DNA from: Prochlorococcus sp. AG-355-P07
Lineage (GTDB): Bacteria > Cyanobacteriota > Cyanobacteriia > PCC-6307 > Cyanobiaceae
Length of the DNA: 64,000 nt
Assembly: GCA_003280575.1 (NCBI GenBank)
Contig: QCEN01000003.1
Location: forward strand, 124,001 to 188,000
Direction: 5' to 3'
Shown: piece after piece, positions 48,817 to 57,868 of the stretch
Layout of the letters: every line of letters starts with the position of its first letter
How positions within the stretch are numbered: position 1 is the stretch's first letter
Translations under genes and position numbers: made by a program
Notes under the pieces: generated by a model
Seen by the model: the letters and a program-made list of their open reading frames with translations, nothing else
Told to the model about the DNA's origin: nothing
Databases searched by the model: none

Positions 48817-48826
48817 GTTCCCGAAC
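48817..48826. repeat. Short palindrome in the G+C-rich dnaK/aroE gap
   Basis: GTTC-CC-GAAC is a perfect 4-bp inverted repeat with a 2-base centre. It sits in a conspicuous G+C-rich patch (about 48806-48828) in the 104-base gap between the divergent dnaK and aroE genes. It might be an operator. It does not match the CIRCE element, which I looked for and did not find. Confidence 0.3.
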
Positions 48827-48846
48827 AGATCGCTATTTTTTTTTAA

Positions 48847-49707
48847 ATGATTACCAGTAAAACATCTTTTATTGCATTAATCGGCAATCCAGTAAGCCAT
48901 TCTTTGTCACCAATTATGCAAAATGCTGCCCTTCGTTATTTAGGATTAGATTTAATTTATATCGCCATACCTTGTGAAGACAAAGATTTAGAATCGGTTC
49001 TCAATTCCTTAAAGAAAATTAATTGCAAAGGTTTAAATATTACAATTCCTTATAAGGAGAAAGTATTTGAACTTTGTAGTGAAATTTCCCCTATTGCTAA
49101 CAAACTAAAAGCAATTAATACCCTTAAATTAAATTCTAAAAAACAATGGAGCGGAACTAATACAGACGTAGAGGGTTTCATTTATCCTTTAAAAAGTTTA
49201 AATTTAACCAATAAACAATCTATAGTTCTTGGCTCGGGCGGGGCTGCAAGATCAGTTATTCAGGGATTAATAAATCTTAATTTTTCAACAATTTCAGTAA
49301 TATCAAGAAATAAATCATCACTAGATGAATTAATAAAAAATTTTGGAAGACAAATTGAAATTCAGGGTTTGCTAAATGATGATAATCGAGCTCAAAATTT
49401 AATGGAGGAAGCAGATTTAATTGTGAATACAACGCCAGTAGGAATGAAAACTACTAGACATGAAGAGCATATATTGCCATTTGGAGAGAATTTTTGGAGA
49501 TCTCTTAACTCGAAATCAATTATTTACGATCTAATCTACAATCCTACTCCAACTTCTTTGTTACAATTGGGCACCAAAAAAGGATGCATGACTATCGATG
49601 GTTTGCAAATGCTTGTTGCTCAAGGAATAAAATCATTATCATTTTGGACAGATGGATTAGAAGTTCCTTTCCATGTCATGAATGATGCACTAAAAAAATA
49701 TCTATAA
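48847..49707 (+). CDS. aroE: Shikimate dehydrogenase
   Basis: AroE reduces 3-dehydroshikimate with NADPH. The 286-residue protein has the substrate site NPVSHSLSPIMQNAAL with the two conserved serines, NITIPYKEKVFELC with the catalytic lysine, GTNTDVEGF with the conserved Asp, and the NADP fold at VLGSGGAARSVI. DGLQMLVAQG lies near the C-terminus. It is divergent from dnaK, 104 bases away. With DAHP synthase, chorismate lyase and PabB/C it makes this window rich in chorismate-related enzymes. Confidence 0.96.
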   Translation: MITSKTSFIALIGNPVSHSLSPIMQNAALRYLGLDLIYIAIPCEDKDLESVLNSLKKINCKGLNITIPYKEKVFELCSEISPIANKLKAINTLKLNSKKQWSGTNTDVEGFIYPLKSLNLTNKQSIVLGSGGAARSVIQGLINLNFSTISVISRNKSSLDELIKNFGRQIEIQGLLNDDNRAQNLMEEADLIVNTTPVGMKTTRHEEHILPFGENFWRSLNSKSIIYDLIYNPTPTSLLQLGTKKGCMTIDGLQMLVAQGIKSLSFWTDGLEVPFHVMNDALKKYL

Positions 49708-49762
49708 AAATTGATGCTAATTTTCAAGAAACTACCCTTCATAATGTATCGTAAATAATGAA

Positions 49763-49805
49763 CAGACGCTCATCACATCCATTCATGAGCCAAAGACCTT
49801 GTCTG
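49763..49805 (+). promoter_or_regulatory. Possible rpsF leader hairpin
   Basis: Upstream of rpsF the bases CAGAC-GCTCAT (49763-49773) pair with ATGAGC (49785-49790) and GTCTG (49801-49805). This gives a 5-bp and a 6-bp stem, separated on the 3' side by a 10-base bulge, and an 11-base loop. The structure ends 5 bases before the rpsF ATG. In other bacteria S6 with S18 represses rpsF through a leader hairpin with a conserved bulge. The expected CCG in the bulge is not present here. Confidence 0.4.
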
Positions 49806-49810
49806 AAACT

Positions 49811-50272
49811 ATGAACAATCAACAATCCTATTACGAAACGATGTACATCCTCCGCCCAGATATTGCGGAAGATGAAGTAACTAATCATATAGATAAATAC
49901 AATAAACTTTTAGAAGAATTTGGCGGTACTATCCTTGATAGTCAAATGAGGGGTAAGAGAAGATTAGCTTATCAAATATCAAAACATAGAGAAGGAATTT
50001 ATGTTCAATTGAGTCATCAAGGTGATGGACAACATATCTTCAAAATTGAAAGAGCGATGAGGTTAAGTGAAGATGTTATTAGATATATGACCGTCAAACA
50101 AGAAGGATCTTTACCAACTCCAAGACCTTCGAATAAGAGTACAGCTCAATCAGAGAATAAAGATAACCCAGAAACCAATCTTGAATCTAAAGAAAAACAA
50201 CCGGTAACAAGCGCTGATACTTCAACTTCAGAAAAAGAAGATAATGAAATCAAAGAAAATAAAGAATCCTAA
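49811..50272 (+). CDS. rpsF: 30S ribosomal protein S6
   Basis: S6 binds S18 and 16S rRNA in the small subunit platform. The core matches the family: [35 protein letters not shown] and [18 protein letters not shown]. It carries a C-terminal charged, Ser/Glu/Asn-rich tail of about 50 residues, longer than the usual S6. The frame also opens at a TTG (49799), but ATG at 49811 fits better, giving 153 residues. It converges on argG, 3 bases between stops. Confidence 0.95.
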   Translation: MNNQQSYYETMYILRPDIAEDEVTNHIDKYNKLLEEFGGTILDSQMRGKRRLAYQISKHREGIYVQLSHQGDGQHIFKIERAMRLSEDVIRYMTVKQEGSLPTPRPSNKSTAQSENKDNPETNLESKEKQPVTSADTSTSEKEDNEIKENKES

Positions 50273-50275
50273 CTT

Positions 50276-51505
50276 TTAATCATTTGTCTTTGAATTTAAT
50301 TCGGCCCATATTTTATTAGACATACCCCACATATAAATAAAACCCTCTGCTAAAGAATGATTAAAAACATCATTATGACTATAAGTTGCCAAATCTTCCC
50401 TATAAAGTGAATTATTTTCCGACATTCTTCCAACTACATTTGCATTCCCTTTATGAAGTCTAATCTTTACTCTTCCACTAACTGAAATTTGAGTCGATGA
50501 AATAAAAGCATCTAAACTATCTTTAAGAGGTCCGAACCAAAACCCCTGATAGACTAATTGACTCCATTTTTTTTCAACTATTCCTTTGAAATCAATAACA
50601 TCTGGGTTTAATGTTATGCTTTCTAATTCCTTGTGAGCTTTGATTAGAAGTAAAAGGCCAGGTGTTTCGTAAATCTCTCTACTTTTAATCCCTACTACTC
50701 GATCTTCAATCATATCTATTCTTCCAAAACCATGTTCACCTGCAAGGTCATTAGCTTTTTTTATAATTTCCACAGGTGTTAACACTTCATCATTTATTTC
50801 AACTGGAAACCCGTTTTTAAAAACAATTTCTATATCTTGAGGACAATCAGGTGAATTATCAATTGATGATGTCATTGCAAAAATATCTTCAGGTGCTTCA
50901 TGCATCGGGTCCTCTAGTATGCCCGCTTCAATACTCCTACCAAGAAGGTTAACATCTATTGAATAAGGTGATTTTTTTGACACCGGTGCAGGAATACCAA
51001 ATTTTTCTCCATACAATATTGCTTCTTCCCTACTCATATTCCACTCTCTTGCAGGAGTAATAATTTTTAAATCAGGACCTAAAGCATTAATTGCTAAATC
51101 AAACCGAACTTGATCATTCCCTTTACCTGTGCATCCATGAGCTACTGCATCGGCATTAACTTTTCTTGCAGTATTTACGAGATTTTCAGCAATTAAAGGC
51201 CTCGCAAGAGCTGTTGATAGTGGATATTTATCTAAATATAATGCATTTGCTCTAATGGCTGGGAATGCGTATTTCTCAACAAAACTTTCAACTAAATTGC
51301 CAACGATTGATTTAGATGCACCAGAATTTAAAGCTTTTTGTCTAATAAGTTCCAAATCATCACCTTGTCCAAGATCTGCCACAAAAGTAACCACTTCTGA
51401 AATGCCATATTCATTCTTCAAATAAGGAATACAAACGCTCGTGTCAACACCACCGGAATAAGCTAGTACAACTTTTTTTACCTGCTGCATTTCAATTTGC
51501 TCCAT
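50276..51505 (-). CDS. argG: Argininosuccinate synthase
   Basis: ArgG joins citrulline and aspartate with ATP. The 409-residue protein has the N-type ATP site [36 protein letters not shown], and the tetramer segment with [10 protein letters not shown] near the C-terminus. The length is close to the bacterial norm of 400. It may contribute arginine for the agmatinase/spermidine route. A small membrane-protein gene lies just upstream on the same strand. Confidence 0.97.
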   Translation of the reverse strand: MEQIEMQQVKKVVLAYSGGVDTSVCIPYLKNEYGISEVVTFVADLGQGDDLELIRQKALNSGASKSIVGNLVESFVEKYAFPAIRANALYLDKYPLSTALARPLIAENLVNTARKVNADAVAHGCTGKGNDQVRFDLAINALGPDLKIITPAREWNMSREEAILYGEKFGIPAPVSKKSPYSIDVNLLGRSIEAGILEDPMHEAPEDIFAMTSSIDNSPDCPQDIEIVFKNGFPVEINDEVLTPVEIIKKANDLAGEHGFGRIDMIEDRVVGIKSREIYETPGLLLLIKAHKELESITLNPDVIDFKGIVEKKWSQLVYQGFWFGPLKDSLDAFISSTQISVSGRVKIRLHKGNANVVGRMSENNSLYREDLATYSHNDVFNHSLAEGFIYMWGMSNKIWAELNSKTND

Positions 51506-51526
51506 AGATTTTTATTTTTGACGTAA

Positions 51527-51721
51527 TTAAGGATTTGATAACTTATTAAAAACTAATATTATTGTAACTAAAAGAGCTGGACCAAAAACTAGTAATAAAA
51601 TAAGAAAGTTATTAATTATTAAAACATTTGGATTCAAATATCCAATAAGTTTAAATAAGCCAGACAACAACAATGAGATTAACCAGATAAATAAGTATTT
51701 TAAATTTCCTTTATCAAACAA
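51527..51721 (-). CDS. Small membrane protein (64 aa)
   Basis: This 64-residue protein has two hydrophobic stretches (about residues 8-26, LKYLFIWLISLLLSGLF, and 36-59, IINNFLILLLVFGPALLVTI), joined by a short loop with YLNPN. It ends VFNKLSNP. It lies upstream of argG, 21 bases apart, and opposite to the DUF3134 gene. It is an unidentified helical hairpin membrane protein. The hydrophobic composition and clean placement between genes support coding. Confidence 0.6.
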   Translation of the reverse strand: MFDKGNLKYLFIWLISLLLSGLFKLIGYLNPNVLIINNFLILLLVFGPALLVTIILVFNKLSNP

Positions 51722-51774
51722 AGTTTTTCGTGCGGATGATTATGTATTATCTTATATATATATCATGACCCCTA

Positions 51775-52053
51775 ATGAACTCAAATAAACTAAAAATTAA
51801 ATTAGACGATATTTCGGAAGTTAACCCAGCTCTAACTTGCTACCACAGAGATGATCCAGCTCCTGTTTTGCCATTAAGAGATGAACCAGATTTACTGTCT
51901 TGGCTTGAAAATACAGGAAGGCTTGTTACTGAAAGTGAGGGAGATTCTCAAGAGATTAGTACTATAGAAGAAGAAGAACTATCGGCACTAATGGGAGAAA
52001 AAGAGGACTATAAAACTGAAGAAGACCCTTCAGAAGATGATTGGGAAGATTAA
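51775..52053 (+). CDS. DUF3134 family protein
   Basis: The 92-residue acidic protein has the cyanobacterial DUF3134 pattern: NPALTCYHRDDPAPVLPLRD followed by LLSWLENTGRLV. Function is unknown. The C-terminal third is very acidic (EEEELS, EDPSEDDWED). It overlaps the start of mraY by 17 bases, so translation of mraY may depend on it. Family membership is by recalled motif, not search. Confidence 0.8.
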   Translation: MNSNKLKIKLDDISEVNPALTCYHRDDPAPVLPLRDEPDLLSWLENTGRLVTESEGDSQEISTIEEEELSALMGEKEDYKTEEDPSEDDWED

Positions 52054-53113
52054 AAAGTTTAACTTTAAATCGTTATTAATACTTAATACTTTTGCTTTAA
52101 TAGTAACCTCCTATTTTTTTGATAATTTTATCCTAATAGGAGTTTTCACTTTATTTTTTTTTATTTCTTTATTAATAACAAAAAATGGTTTAGAGAGAAT
52201 CATAAAATTAAATTTACTCCAAAATATTAGATCAGAAGGTCCCACTAATCATTATAAAAAAAGTGATACCCCAACAATGGGTGGGATTTTTATGATGATC
52301 CCTTTTTTAATTTTTCTTTTAATAATAACTGCAAGTTTAGGTTCTCAAAAATTATTTCTTTTATTACTGACTATTTTTGGATTTTTTATTATAGGTTTTT
52401 TAGATGATTATTTAAGTATTAAAAAAAAAGATAATACAGGATTAAAAACAAAAGAGAAATTTGCTTTACAAAGTATCATCTCAATAATTTTTATACTTTT
52501 AGCCTATGAAAAAAATTTAATAAATCCATTAATTACAATTTCTGGATCTTGGGAAATAGATACAAGTTTTTTTATATTTCCAATTTCTTTTTTAGTACTA
52601 GTTGGTATGAGTAATTCAGTCAATTTAACTGATGGACTAGATGGATTAGCAGCTGGATGCAGTGGGCTTGTCTTTTATGGATTAGGTACAGAGATATTAA
52701 TGAAAGAGCAAAAAGAGCTTTTTGTTTTTAGTGTCTTATGTTATTCAATGTCAGGCATATGTTTAGGATTTCTCAAATATAATAGTTATCCTGCAAAAAT
52801 ATTTATGGGTGACACAGGATCATTAAGTATTGGTGCCATTATGGGATCTATAGCTTTATTAACTAATAGCGTTTTTACCTTATCTATTTTCTCAGGAATA
52901 TTTATTATTGAATCTATATCAGTAATAATTCAAGTAGGGATTTTTAAAATTACAAAAAAATTTTTTCACAAAGGAAAACGCATTTTTTTAATGGCTCCAC
53001 TGCACCACCATTTGGAACTTAAAGGAGTTAAGGAAGAAAAAATAGTTGAAAATTTTTGGAAAATCAACACTTTACTCATAATTTTAGGTATAGTTTTAAA
53101 AATTAAGATTTAA
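52037..53113 (+). CDS. mraY: Phospho-N-acetylmuramoyl-pentapeptide transferase MraY
   Basis: MraY attaches the UDP-MurNAc-pentapeptide to undecaprenyl phosphate, the first membrane step of peptidoglycan synthesis. The 358-residue protein has about ten membrane segments and the active-site motifs DTPTMGGIFMM, NLTDGLDGLAAG, FMGDTGSLSIGAIMGS and PLHHHLELKG. Its ATG lies inside the DUF3134 gene end (17-base overlap). No other murein genes are next to it, so it is not in a dcw cluster here. Confidence 0.96.
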   Translation: MIGKIKKFNFKSLLILNTFALIVTSYFFDNFILIGVFTLFFFISLLITKNGLERIIKLNLLQNIRSEGPTNHYKKSDTPTMGGIFMMIPFLIFLLIITASLGSQKLFLLLLTIFGFFIIGFLDDYLSIKKKDNTGLKTKEKFALQSIISIIFILLAYEKNLINPLITISGSWEIDTSFFIFPISFLVLVGMSNSVNLTDGLDGLAAGCSGLVFYGLGTEILMKEQKELFVFSVLCYSMSGICLGFLKYNSYPAKIFMGDTGSLSIGAIMGSIALLTNSVFTLSIFSGIFIIESISVIIQVGIFKITKKFFHKGKRIFLMAPLHHHLELKGVKEEKIVENFWKINTLLIILGIVLKIKI

Positions 53114-53122
53114 AAATTTGTT

Positions 53123-53368
53123 ATGAGTTTTTTTACATGGAAAGACAATGGATTAACAAGTGACTGCTCAAGTCTTGATGCAATGGCCTCAAGGTTTGAA
53201 GAAACTGCTAACTTAATGAAAAAACTATCTAAGAAAGGTTTCAAACTAAAAAAAACTCGCAATAATCAACTAATTCTTCACCCTGATCCTAAAGTATTTG
53301 ATCAATGGGGTTTTGTAAGTGAAGAACTTCCTTTTAAACAACTTTGTTTAATATCAGATGAAGAATAA
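53123..53368 (+). CDS. Small conserved hypothetical protein (81 aa)
   Basis: The protein begins MSFFTWKDNGLTSDCSSLDA and continues with an amphipathic region ASRFEETANLMKKLSKKGFK, then HPDPKVFDQWGFVSEE. It has no recognisable enzyme motif; the helical pattern suggests a small soluble protein. It follows mraY by 9 bases and could be cotranscribed with it. Its last 67 bases overlap the 3' end of the convergent sucrose-phosphate synthase gene, so both reading frames share those bases on opposite strands. Confidence 0.65.
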   Translation: MSFFTWKDNGLTSDCSSLDAMASRFEETANLMKKLSKKGFKLKKTRNNQLILHPDPKVFDQWGFVSEELPFKQLCLISDEE

Positions 53369-54711
53369 TTAGTTGCACTTGAAAACTCTTTTGTGAGTAT
53401 TGATAAATAATTACGTACATGAGTGTTCCAACTAAAGTGCCTATTAACACCCTCTATTCCATTTTTGCTCCATAGTTTCCATTGACCATTATTAAAGATT
53501 CCTTTTTCTAAAATAACTTTTAACTTATTAATATCAGTAACATCTACTAAAAGTCCATTTTCACATTTTGAGCAAATTTCTTTTGGTCCTCCATCATTTG
53601 TTGAAACTATAGGTAATCCACATGAGGAAGCTTCAAGAAGGGTTAAACCAAAAGGTTCTGTTAAAGCTGGATTTACGAATACACCCCCTCTACTAGCAGC
53701 CCATCTATATATAGCAGGTATTTGACTTGGAAGATGCTTTTTTGGATAAGCTACCTTTCCATATAAATTATATTTATCAATCGTTTCAAAAATATTTTGG
53801 AATACATTTTTTTGTTGTGGGTCAAGTTTTGAAGTAGTATCTCGACAACCTAAAATCAAAATTAAATTAGTTTTTCTTTTTAATTTTTCAGATCTTCCGT
53901 ATGCCTCAATCAAAGAAGGAATATTTTTTCTTCGAACAGCTCTAGAAATAGTCAGAAATGGAGGTTTAGTAGAATCCCTGAGAAAAGGTTTCATCATATT
54001 GTCAATTTCAGAGGTCTCTGTTGTCGAGTGAACATGGTGAAACTTATTATGATCAACCCCAGGCGGAATGACTTTTGCTTTTTCAGGTGAAAAGGAACAA
54101 TATTGAGAATATTGATAAACTGACTCTTGTTTAGTACTTGTAACAACAATATCTGCAGACTTTAACGCTTTTTCTTCTGCCTCAATTCTTCTACTTATAG
54201 AATAAAGCTTTTCTATTTGATCAGTTTTTAAACCAGTATCAAGCAATTTCCTCTGTTTTTCTCTACCTAAGGAATGACCAGTAAAAATAAGTGGAACGTT
54301 TAAGGATTTACTTAGTTTGACACCTACATATCCAGCATCTGCATAATGTGCATGAATAAAATGAGGCTTTTTATTTTTTTCATAGTAATGGATTAGACTT
54401 TCAGTTAAATGATCTAAGTAGGGCCAAAGCAATTCCTTTCTTAAATATTTGTTAGGTCCAAATTTAAATCTTAAAATTCTAACTCCAGGCTCTACAAATT
54501 CTTGTTCTTGTGAATAATCATTATCTACTTTAGAGTCGTTAATTAAACGAGTAACTAAATCTACTTGGTCAACTTCTGAAGTATTAGCCAAACTTTTAAC
54601 TAACTCTAAAACGTATTGTGTTTGACCTCCTGTATCTGCATCTCTTCCTAATTCGAGATTTTTAGAACGTATAAGACCATGTAAATGTAAATGTAAAAAT
54701 TTAAATCTCAT
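53302..54711 (-). CDS. Sucrose-phosphate synthase (GT-B, no phosphatase domain)
   Basis: This 469-residue family-4 glycosyltransferase resembles cyanobacterial SPS: FLHLHLHGLIRSKNLELGRD, DTGGQTQYVLELVKSLA, RISRRIEAEEKALK-like sequence, and the EX7E motif in ALTEPFGLTLLEASSCG. SPS makes sucrose-6-phosphate from UDP-glucose and fructose-6-phosphate. The length covers only the transferase, with no C-terminal HAD sucrose-phosphatase domain found in some cyanobacterial SPS. The 3' end overlaps the small gene at 53123-53368. It follows uvrA on the same strand by 201 bases. Confidence 0.88.
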   Translation of the reverse strand: MRFKFLHLHLHGLIRSKNLELGRDADTGGQTQYVLELVKSLANTSEVDQVDLVTRLINDSKVDNDYSQEQEFVEPGVRILRFKFGPNKYLRKELLWPYLDHLTESLIHYYEKNKKPHFIHAHYADAGYVGVKLSKSLNVPLIFTGHSLGREKQRKLLDTGLKTDQIEKLYSISRRIEAEEKALKSADIVVTSTKQESVYQYSQYCSFSPEKAKVIPPGVDHNKFHHVHSTTETSEIDNMMKPFLRDSTKPPFLTISRAVRRKNIPSLIEAYGRSEKLKRKTNLILILGCRDTTSKLDPQQKNVFQNIFETIDKYNLYGKVAYPKKHLPSQIPAIYRWAASRGGVFVNPALTEPFGLTLLEASSCGLPIVSTNDGGPKEICSKCENGLLVDVTDINKLKVILEKGIFNNGQWKLWSKNGIEGVNRHFSWNTHVRNYLSILTKEFSSATNYSSSDIKQSCLKGSSSLTKPH

Positions 54712-54912
54712 TCAATAAATCCTCCGATCATCTGCCTTTAATACAAATAAGCTGAATTTCCAAAGGAAATATTAAGAAACCATTATGATTTTATATTTTT
54801 GAAAATCAAAAATTTTTATAAAAGCTTATATGGACTAAATTTATATCCACTTAAGGATGAATTTTGTTTTGGTCAGATAATTTAAAATACAAAGAAATAC
54901 AACAAAGATTTC
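54712..54912. promoter_or_regulatory. 201-base gap between uvrA and the sucrose-phosphate synthase gene
   Basis: No open frame of useful length is visible here on either strand. The gap holds a perfect A/T inverted repeat (ATTTTTGA-AAA-TCAAAAAT, 54795-54813) and should contain the promoter of the sucrose-phosphate synthase gene, read leftward. No specific -10/-35 pair can be chosen. Confidence 0.35.
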
Positions 54913-57816
54913 TTATTTGAGAACTTTTTTAAGATATTTTGCTGTATGACTTGTGGGATGTTTGGCTACATCTTCAGGAATTCCTTCTGTAATAATTTCG
55001 CCACCTTTATCTCCTCCATCAGGTCCTAAATCAATAATCCAATCAGAGCATCTAATTACGTCTAAGTTATGTTCGATAACAACTACAGAATTCCCTTTAT
55101 CCACCAAACGTTGTATAACGTCCATTAGTTTATGAACATCATAGAAACTAAGGCCTGTAGTTGGTTCATCAATCAAATATAAAGTTTTTCCAGTAGCCCT
55201 TTTAGATAATTCCGTAGCTAACTTAACTCTTTGAGCCTCTCCGCCAGATAGAGTAGGGGCAGGTTGACCTAACTTAACATATCCTAATCCGACATCTACT
55301 AATGTAGATAATCTATCAGCAGCCTGAGGTATAGCAGAAAAAGTTTCTGCAGCTTGTTCAACAGTCATTTCTAAAACATCTGATATATTAAAACCTTTGT
55401 ATTTAACTTGAAGAGTTTCCCTGTTAAAGCGAGCTCCTTTGCATACTTCACATTGAACATAAACATCCGGTAAAAAATTCATTTCTATAACGTTAACTCC
55501 CTGGCCTTTACAAGCTTCACATCTTCCTCCTTTAACATTAAAACTAAACTGACCAGCTTGGTAACCCCTTGCTTTTGCTTCAACAGTAGCAGTAAATATT
55601 TGCCTTATGGGATCAAAAGCACCTGTATAAGTGGCAGGATTTGATCTTGGTGTTCTTCCTATTGGAGATTGATCAATAACGATGACTTTATCAATTGCCT
55701 TTATACCCTTTAACTCTTTTACCCCTTGAGGAAAAGGAACTTTTAATCCTAGAGAATGACACAAAGCAGGGTGAAGCAATTCATTTATCAAGGTACTCTT
55801 CCCGCTGCCACTAACACCAGTTACAGAGACCAATCTTCCTAATGGAAATTCTACGGATATATTCTTTAAATTATTTTTTGAGCAATTATTTAAAATTAAA
55901 CTCTTTTTAACAGATGATCTACGTTCTTTTGGAGTAGGAATCGACTTCTTTCCGCTGAGATAAGCTCCAGTTAATGACCTCTCTGAATTTAAGACATCTT
56001 GATATGATCCTTTTGCAATAATTTCCCCACCATAAACTCCTGCGCCTGGACCAATATCTACTAAATAATCTGCAGATTTCATAGTATCTTCGTCATGTTC
56101 AACAACAACTAAAGTATTGCCAAGGTCTCTTAAACTTTTTAAGGTTTCTAATAATCTGTCATTATCTCTTTGATGTAAACCAATACTGGGTTCATCTAAT
56201 ACATAAAGAACACCAGTAAGGCCAGCTCCAATTTGCGTGGCCAATCTAATACGCTGAGCTTCTCCACCAGACAAAGTCATAGCTGGTCTATCTAAAGTTA
56301 AGTAATCTAAACCAACATTAATTAAAAACTTTAAACGTAAACGTATCTCTTTTAGAACCAATTCACCTATCTGCTTTTGTTTTTCTGATAAAGATATATT
56401 TTCCTTTTTAGTCTTACTTAAACCCATGATACGCTCTATATGAGTTAAGGTTTCAGAAACGCTTATAGAAGTTAAATCAGTAATATTATATGGGCCAAGT
56501 CTAACTGCCAACGCCTCGGGTCTTAATCTTTTTCCAGAACATGTCTTACAAGGAACTAACTCTAAGTACTTTTCTAATTTTTGTTTTACTAATTCTCCAT
56601 TAGCTTCATTCAGTTGCCTCTCTAATATTGGTAAAATTCCTTCAAAAGGTCTTTCAAAACCACTGGAAGTTTTAAAACGACTATCAGCTTGAATTAGTAT
56701 TGGTTTATCTGATCCTAAGAGAAGAACTTTTTTTTGCAAATCAGTTAAATCTTTCCAAGGAGTTTTTAATTCAAAACCATAAGCTTGTCCTACAGAATAA
56801 AGTAAAGAAAAGTAATAAGTATTATCTTTTTCACTCCAAGGCGCTATTGCGGCATAAACAGGTAATGTTTTATCTGGTATAACTCTATCCGCAGTAAATT
56901 TTTTCAAATAACCAATCCCATGACAATCTGGGCAAGCCCCATATGGGCTATTAAAGGAAAATAATCGTGGAGAGAGTTCATCTACAATTGAACCATGTAC
57001 AGGACATGCATAATTTTCTGAGTAAAGTTTTTCTCTCTCTAAGTTAGGTGGTAAGTTTTCTCCTTTTTTTGGAACAACTTCTACTATTGCCAATCCATCG
57101 CCTCTTTTAAGGCAAGTTTGTAGAGAATCATTTAATCTTTCTTGTATTCCTTCCCTCGCAATTAATCTATCAACTACTACCTCAATATTATGAATTTGAT
57201 TTTTATCTAATTCAATACTATCAGCAAGTTCTCTTACCTCACCATTAATTCTTACTCTAGCGAATCCCTCAGCAGCTAGTCCACTTATTAATTTTGTATG
57301 TGTTCCTTTCTTCCCTCTTACGACAGGAGCCAACAGTTGATACCTTGTTCCTTCTGGTAATAGAAGAATTTGATCAACCATTTCATCAATTGTTTGAGGG
57401 GCAATTGGAATCCCACAGTGATGACAATGTGGCTCACCAGCACGACCAAACAACAATCTTAGATAATCTTGTATCTCTGTTACGGTTCCAACTGTTGATC
57501 GAGGATTATGACTTGTAGATTTTTGATCAATTGAAATAGCTGGTGATAAACCCTCAATATTGTCAACATCTGGTTTATCTACTTGACCCAAAAATTGCCT
57601 TGCATATGCTGAAAGACTCTCAACGTATCTTCTTTGACCTTCAGCAAAAATTGTATCAAAAGCTAGAGAGCTTTTACCACTTCCACTTACCCCTGTAAAA
57701 ACTATAAATTTATTCCTAGGTAGAGAGAGGTCAATATTTTTTAAATTGTGTTGACGAGCTCCCCTAATATTAATTGAATTAACTTCTTCAAAACTATTAT
57801 CAATCTTTTGAACCAT
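54913..57816 (-). CDS. uvrA: Excinuclease ABC subunit A
   Basis: UvrA recognises bulky DNA damage and loads UvrB. The 967-residue protein has two ABC modules, each with Walker A (GVSGSGKSSLAFDT; GVSGSGKSTL) and a signature (LSGGEAQRIRLA; LSGGEAQRVKLA). Two zinc fingers occur, CPVHG...CPDCHGIG and CEACKGQG...CEVCKG. Length is normal. UvrA is key to UV and oxidative damage repair in surface waters. It lies downstream of recN on the same strand by 52 bases, so the two may be cotranscribed. Confidence 0.98.
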   Translation of the reverse strand: MVQKIDNSFEEVNSINIRGARQHNLKNIDLSLPRNKFIVFTGVSGSGKSSLAFDTIFAEGQRRYVESLSAYARQFLGQVDKPDVDNIEGLSPAISIDQKSTSHNPRSTVGTVTEIQDYLRLLFGRAGEPHCHHCGIPIAPQTIDEMVDQILLLPEGTRYQLLAPVVRGKKGTHTKLISGLAAEGFARVRINGEVRELADSIELDKNQIHNIEVVVDRLIAREGIQERLNDSLQTCLKRGDGLAIVEVVPKKGENLPPNLEREKLYSENYACPVHGSIVDELSPRLFSFNSPYGACPDCHGIGYLKKFTADRVIPDKTLPVYAAIAPWSEKDNTYYFSLLYSVGQAYGFELKTPWKDLTDLQKKVLLLGSDKPILIQADSRFKTSSGFERPFEGILPILERQLNEANGELVKQKLEKYLELVPCKTCSGKRLRPEALAVRLGPYNITDLTSISVSETLTHIERIMGLSKTKKENISLSEKQKQIGELVLKEIRLRLKFLINVGLDYLTLDRPAMTLSGGEAQRIRLATQIGAGLTGVLYVLDEPSIGLHQRDNDRLLETLKSLRDLGNTLVVVEHDEDTMKSADYLVDIGPGAGVYGGEIIAKGSYQDVLNSERSLTGAYLSGKKSIPTPKERRSSVKKSLILNNCSKNNLKNISVEFPLGRLVSVTGVSGSGKSTLINELLHPALCHSLGLKVPFPQGVKELKGIKAIDKVIVIDQSPIGRTPRSNPATYTGAFDPIRQIFTATVEAKARGYQAGQFSFNVKGGRCEACKGQGVNVIEMNFLPDVYVQCEVCKGARFNRETLQVKYKGFNISDVLEMTVEQAAETFSAIPQAADRLSTLVDVGLGYVKLGQPAPTLSGGEAQRVKLATELSKRATGKTLYLIDEPTTGLSFYDVHKLMDVIQRLVDKGNSVVVIEHNLDVIRCSDWIIDLGPDGGDKGGEIITEGIPEDVAKHPTSHTAKYLKKVLK

Positions 57817-57868
57817 GTTTAATAATTTTATGGTTTAGAAAGATTATTATAATGGAATTTTTTCTATT

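Noticed and set aside
54795-54813. ATTTTTGA-AAA-TCAAAAAT hairpin in the uvrA-sps gap
   Set aside because: All but two pairs are A-T, and it is 100 bases after uvrA. Chance is likely in such DNA.
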